Shown: positions 51,167 to 53,146 of the stretch, piece by piece
Position numbering within the stretch: position 1 is the first letter of the stretch
Layout: the number at the start of each line of letters is the position of its first letter
NCBI RefSeq assembly: GCF_004745635.1
Contig: NZ_SRLB01000041.1
Span: forward strand, 1 to 53,146
Reading direction: 5' to 3'
From: Methylobacterium nonmethylotrophicum
GTDB taxonomy: Bacteria > Pseudomonadota > Alphaproteobacteria > Rhizobiales > Beijerinckiaceae
Length of the DNA: 53,146 bases
Translations under genes and position numbers: made by a program
The notes under the pieces: generated by a model
Databases searched by the model: none
The model's input: only the letters and a program-made list of their open reading frames with translations
Told to the model about the DNA's origin: nothing

Positions 51167-52156
51167 ATGCACAGCCTCGACGATCGCTGCCTGCGCTACC
51201 TGGCGGAGGCCGTCGGGTGCGGCTCGGTCCGCGCGGCGGCCGACAAGCTCGACGTCAACGCCTCGGCGGTGAGCCGCCAGCTCGCCCAGATGGAGGCGCA
51301 GCTCGCCACGCCCCTGATCGAGCGCCACAGCCGCGGCGTGCGGGCGACGCCGGCCGGCCACCTGCTCCTCGACTATTACCGGCGCCAGGCTTCCGACCGG
51401 GAGGACGTCCTGGCCAAGCTCGCCGCGCTGAAAGGTCTGCGCCGCGGCCACATCGACGTGGTGCTGGGCGAGGGCTTCGTCGGCGACCTGATGTCGGGCC
51501 TGCTCCAGGATTTCTGGGCCCGCCATCCCGACCTGACCATGGTCCTCGACCTCGCGGCCACCAACGACGTGGTGCGCCGGGTCGTCGAGGACGAGGCGCA
51601 TCTCGGCCTCGTCTACAACCCGCCGCCGGAGCCGCGCCTGCGCACCCACCTGGCGATGCCCCACCCGATCCGCCTCCTGGTGCGGACCGATCACCCGCTC
51701 GCCGCCCATCCGGGCCCGGTCCGCCTCGCCGACCTCGCCGGCCATCGCCTCGGCGCGATGCACCCGGCCACCGGCATCCGGCAGATCGTCGCGGCGGCGG
51801 AGCGGGAGGAGGGCGTGCGCCTCGAGCCGGCGCTGACCACCGGCTCGATCGGCGTGCTCAAGCAGTTCGTCGCCTCCGGCGCCGGCGTGACCCTGCTGCC
51901 GGCCTTCTGCGCCGCGCAGGAGGTCGCGGACGGCACGCTCGCGGTCCTGCCGCTCGCCGATCCCGGGCTCAACGCCGTCGAGGCCCGGATCGTCACCCGC
52001 CGCGGGCGCCAGCTCGCGCCTGCGGCGGCCAAGCTCCTGCAGCATCTCGCCCGCGGCCTGGCGCGCGAGGGCAGGGCCGGCGAACGGACACTCCGCAAGG
52101 CCATGTCAGATCATGGCAAGCCCGTCGACCTGACGATCTCAGGAAAGAACGCATGA
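51167..52156 (+). CDS. LysR-family transcriptional regulator
   Basis: This 329-residue regulator has an N-terminal winged helix-turn-helix (GSVRAAADKLDVNASAVSRQ, then LATPLIERHSRGVRATPAG) and a periplasmic-binding-fold effector domain from about residue 95. Start at ATG 51167 after GGGGGGATCC. It is divergent from the hydroxyacid-dehydrogenase operon, which it probably activates in response to the pathway substrate, and may repress itself through the shared dyad. Confidence 0.92.
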   Translation: MHSLDDRCLRYLAEAVGCGSVRAAADKLDVNASAVSRQLAQMEAQLATPLIERHSRGVRATPAGHLLLDYYRRQASDREDVLAKLAALKGLRRGHIDVVLGEGFVGDLMSGLLQDFWARHPDLTMVLDLAATNDVVRRVVEDEAHLGLVYNPPPEPRLRTHLAMPHPIRLLVRTDHPLAAHPGPVRLADLAGHRLGAMHPATGIRQIVAAAEREEGVRLEPALTTGSIGVLKQFVASGAGVTLLPAFCAAQEVADGTLAVLPLADPGLNAVEARIVTRRGRQLAPAAAKLLQHLARGLAREGRAGERTLRKAMSDHGKPVDLTISGKNA

Positions 52157-52185
52157 TTCCGCGGGGACGAAAGATATCCTTAACG

Positions 52186-52201
52186 ATCCCGAATGCGGGA
52201 T
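52186..52201 (+). terminator. Short terminator hairpin after LysR gene
   Basis: ATCCCG (52186-52191) and CGGGAT (52196-52201) pair around AATG and are followed by TTG, 29 bp after the stop codon. Confidence 0.5.
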
Positions 52202-52313
52202 TTGTCGGAATATTCAGGTTTCATTAAATCGATGGCGCAAATTTCTCGCGGGCAAGATACCGATCCGGCGGAGACCGGACGCTGTGTCCAATGACGCCCA
52301 TGGGAGCACCTGC

Positions 52314-53146
52314 ATGTCGTCCCGTCTCGGCAACCTGCCGCTGAACGCGAAGATCACCCTGTCCCTGACGTTCCTCCTGCTGATGAGCCTCGGCGTCGGC
52401 ACCGTGTCGTGGCGCAACCTCCGGACGATCGAGGAGACGGGGCGCTGGGACCGTCACACGCGGGAGGTCCTGCAGAATATCGACCGGGCCGTTCTGGCGA
52501 TGATCAACCGGGAATCGGGCTTGCGGGGCTTCCTCCTCTCGGGCGAGGCGTCGTTCCTGGGGCCCTACCGCTCCGGCGCGGCCGAGTTCGCCGCGGTGCT
52601 GGACCGCACCGGGCGCCTGGTGGCGGACAACCCGGCGCAGAGGGAGCGCCTCGATGCGCTGGCCGGCCTGGAGCAGCGCTGGACCGGCGAGATCGCCGCC
52701 CGGGCGATCCGGATGATGGAGGAGCCCGCGACCCGGGCCGAGGCGCAGCGGGTCGAGGGCTCGGGAGCCGGCAAGGCGCTCATGGACGCCATCCGGGCCA
52801 AGGCGGCCGAGATGGCGGAGGTCGAGCAGGCGCTCCTCGCGCAGCGGCGCGAGGCCGCCGCCGCCGCAGCACAGGCGTCGCGCATCGCGAGCCTGGTCGG
52901 CCTCGGGGCGATGATCGTGGCGGCGGGGCTGTCGCTGCTGCTGCTGCATCTCGGCGTCACCCGGCCGATCCGCGGCATGATCGCGGTGATGGACCGGCTC
53001 GCGCGCCGCGACCTCGCGGTGAAGATCCCGGGCGCCGGGCGCCGCGACGAGATCGGCGCCATGGCGGGCGCCGTCCAGGTGTTCAAGGACGGGCTGATCC
53101 GCGCGAAGGCGCTCGAGGAGGAGACCGCGCTCGCCCGCGCCTCGGC
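52314..53146 (+). CDS. CHASE3/HAMP sensory receptor, probably chemotaxis transducer (partial)
   Basis: At least 277 residues are visible before the right edge. A first membrane helix (about 11-30, ITLSLTFLLLMSLGVG) is followed by a periplasmic CHASE3 domain (INRESGLRGFLLSGEASFL). A second helix (~192-215) and a HAMP segment (VTRPIRGMIAVMDRLARRDL, then DEIGAMAGAVQVFKDG) follow. The architecture is typical of methyl-accepting chemotaxis proteins in this genus, but the signalling domain is outside the window; a histidine kinase is possible. GGGAG lies 8 nt before ATG 52314. Confidence 0.85.
   Translation, partial: MSSRLGNLPLNAKITLSLTFLLLMSLGVGTVSWRNLRTIEETGRWDRHTREVLQNIDRAVLAMINRESGLRGFLLSGEASFLGPYRSGAAEFAAVLDRTGRLVADNPAQRERLDALAGLEQRWTGEIAARAIRMMEEPATRAEAQRVEGSGAGKALMDAIRAKAAEMAEVEQALLAQRREAAAAAAQASRIASLVGLGAMIVAAGLSLLLLHLGVTRPIRGMIAVMDRLARRDLAVKIPGAGRRDEIGAMAGAVQVFKDGLIRAKALEEETALARAS

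Overview
The window is very GC-rich chromosomal DNA from an alphaproteobacterium of the order Hyphomicrobiales. It is most probably Methylobacterium (sensu lato). The evidence is the gene order of the division/cell-wall cluster, the fused PhyR response regulator with its divergent nepR, consensus EcfG-type promoters, and many small proteins of the kind seen in that genus. No rRNA, tRNA, CRISPR array, prophage or complete insertion sequence was recognised. Assignments come from reading the sequence by eye; no database search was run.

Layout. (1) 1-0.95 kb: the N-terminal part of a PAS-containing chemotaxis receptor, cut by the left edge. (2) 1.1-1.7 kb: decayed remnants of a TRAP-transporter DctM gene and a cupin gene. 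(3) 1.75-7.9 kb: a minus-strand RND efflux operon (adaptor, CzcA-like pump, NodT-like outer-membrane lipoprotein). (4) 8.4-9.7 kb: a ParB-like nuclease-fold protein, a palindromic intergenic element and a small hypothetical gene. (5) 9.8-24.5 kb: the dcw cluster and its usual followers, ftsW-murG-murC-(DUF559 endonuclease)-murB-ftsQ-ftsA-ftsZ-lpxC-bamD-recN. The ddl gene usually found between murB and ftsQ is absent. (6) 24.7-29.5 kb: a general-stress-response island. It holds phyR and nepR (divergent), a second NepR-like protein, and small genes for a DUF1328 membrane protein, a KGG-repeat protein, a secreted protein and others. Six exact EcfG promoters and one near match (GGAAC, 16-17 nt, CGTT) lie in front of these genes.

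(7) 29.5-33.9 kb: a 1034-residue ABC-exporter-like protein with a degenerate nucleotide-binding domain carrying a roughly 300-residue insertion. It overlaps, by ATGA, a stand-alone cyclic-nucleotide-binding-domain protein, and a short-chain dehydrogenase follows. This is the best candidate for an undescribed system. (8) 33.9-37.3 kb: two TadG/TadE-like envelope proteins (one with a von Willebrand A domain) flanking a VOC-family gene. (9) 37.5-39.8 kb: a fumarylacetoacetate-hydrolase-family enzyme with unusual upstream tandem repeats, and a zinc-ribbon metallopeptidase. (10) 40.0-43.6 kb: an operon of solute-binding protein, PrdB/GrdB-like protein and ThDP enzyme. (11) 43.8-46.9 kb: a PAS-GGDEF-EAL protein and an L,D-transpeptidase lipoprotein, followed by a palindromic element. 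(12) 47.2-52.2 kb: a catabolic locus (DUF3100 membrane protein, aldehyde dehydrogenase, 3-hydroxyisobutyrate-dehydrogenase-like enzyme) divergent from a LysR regulator, with a clear inverted-repeat operator candidate. (13) 52.3 kb to the end: the N-terminal part of a CHASE3/HAMP chemotaxis-type receptor.

Taken together, the window joins core growth functions (peptidoglycan synthesis, septation, lipid A, outer-membrane assembly) to the stress sigma-factor switch. In that switch, phosphorylated PhyR binds NepR and frees EcfG. Accessory transport and metabolic genes flank this core.
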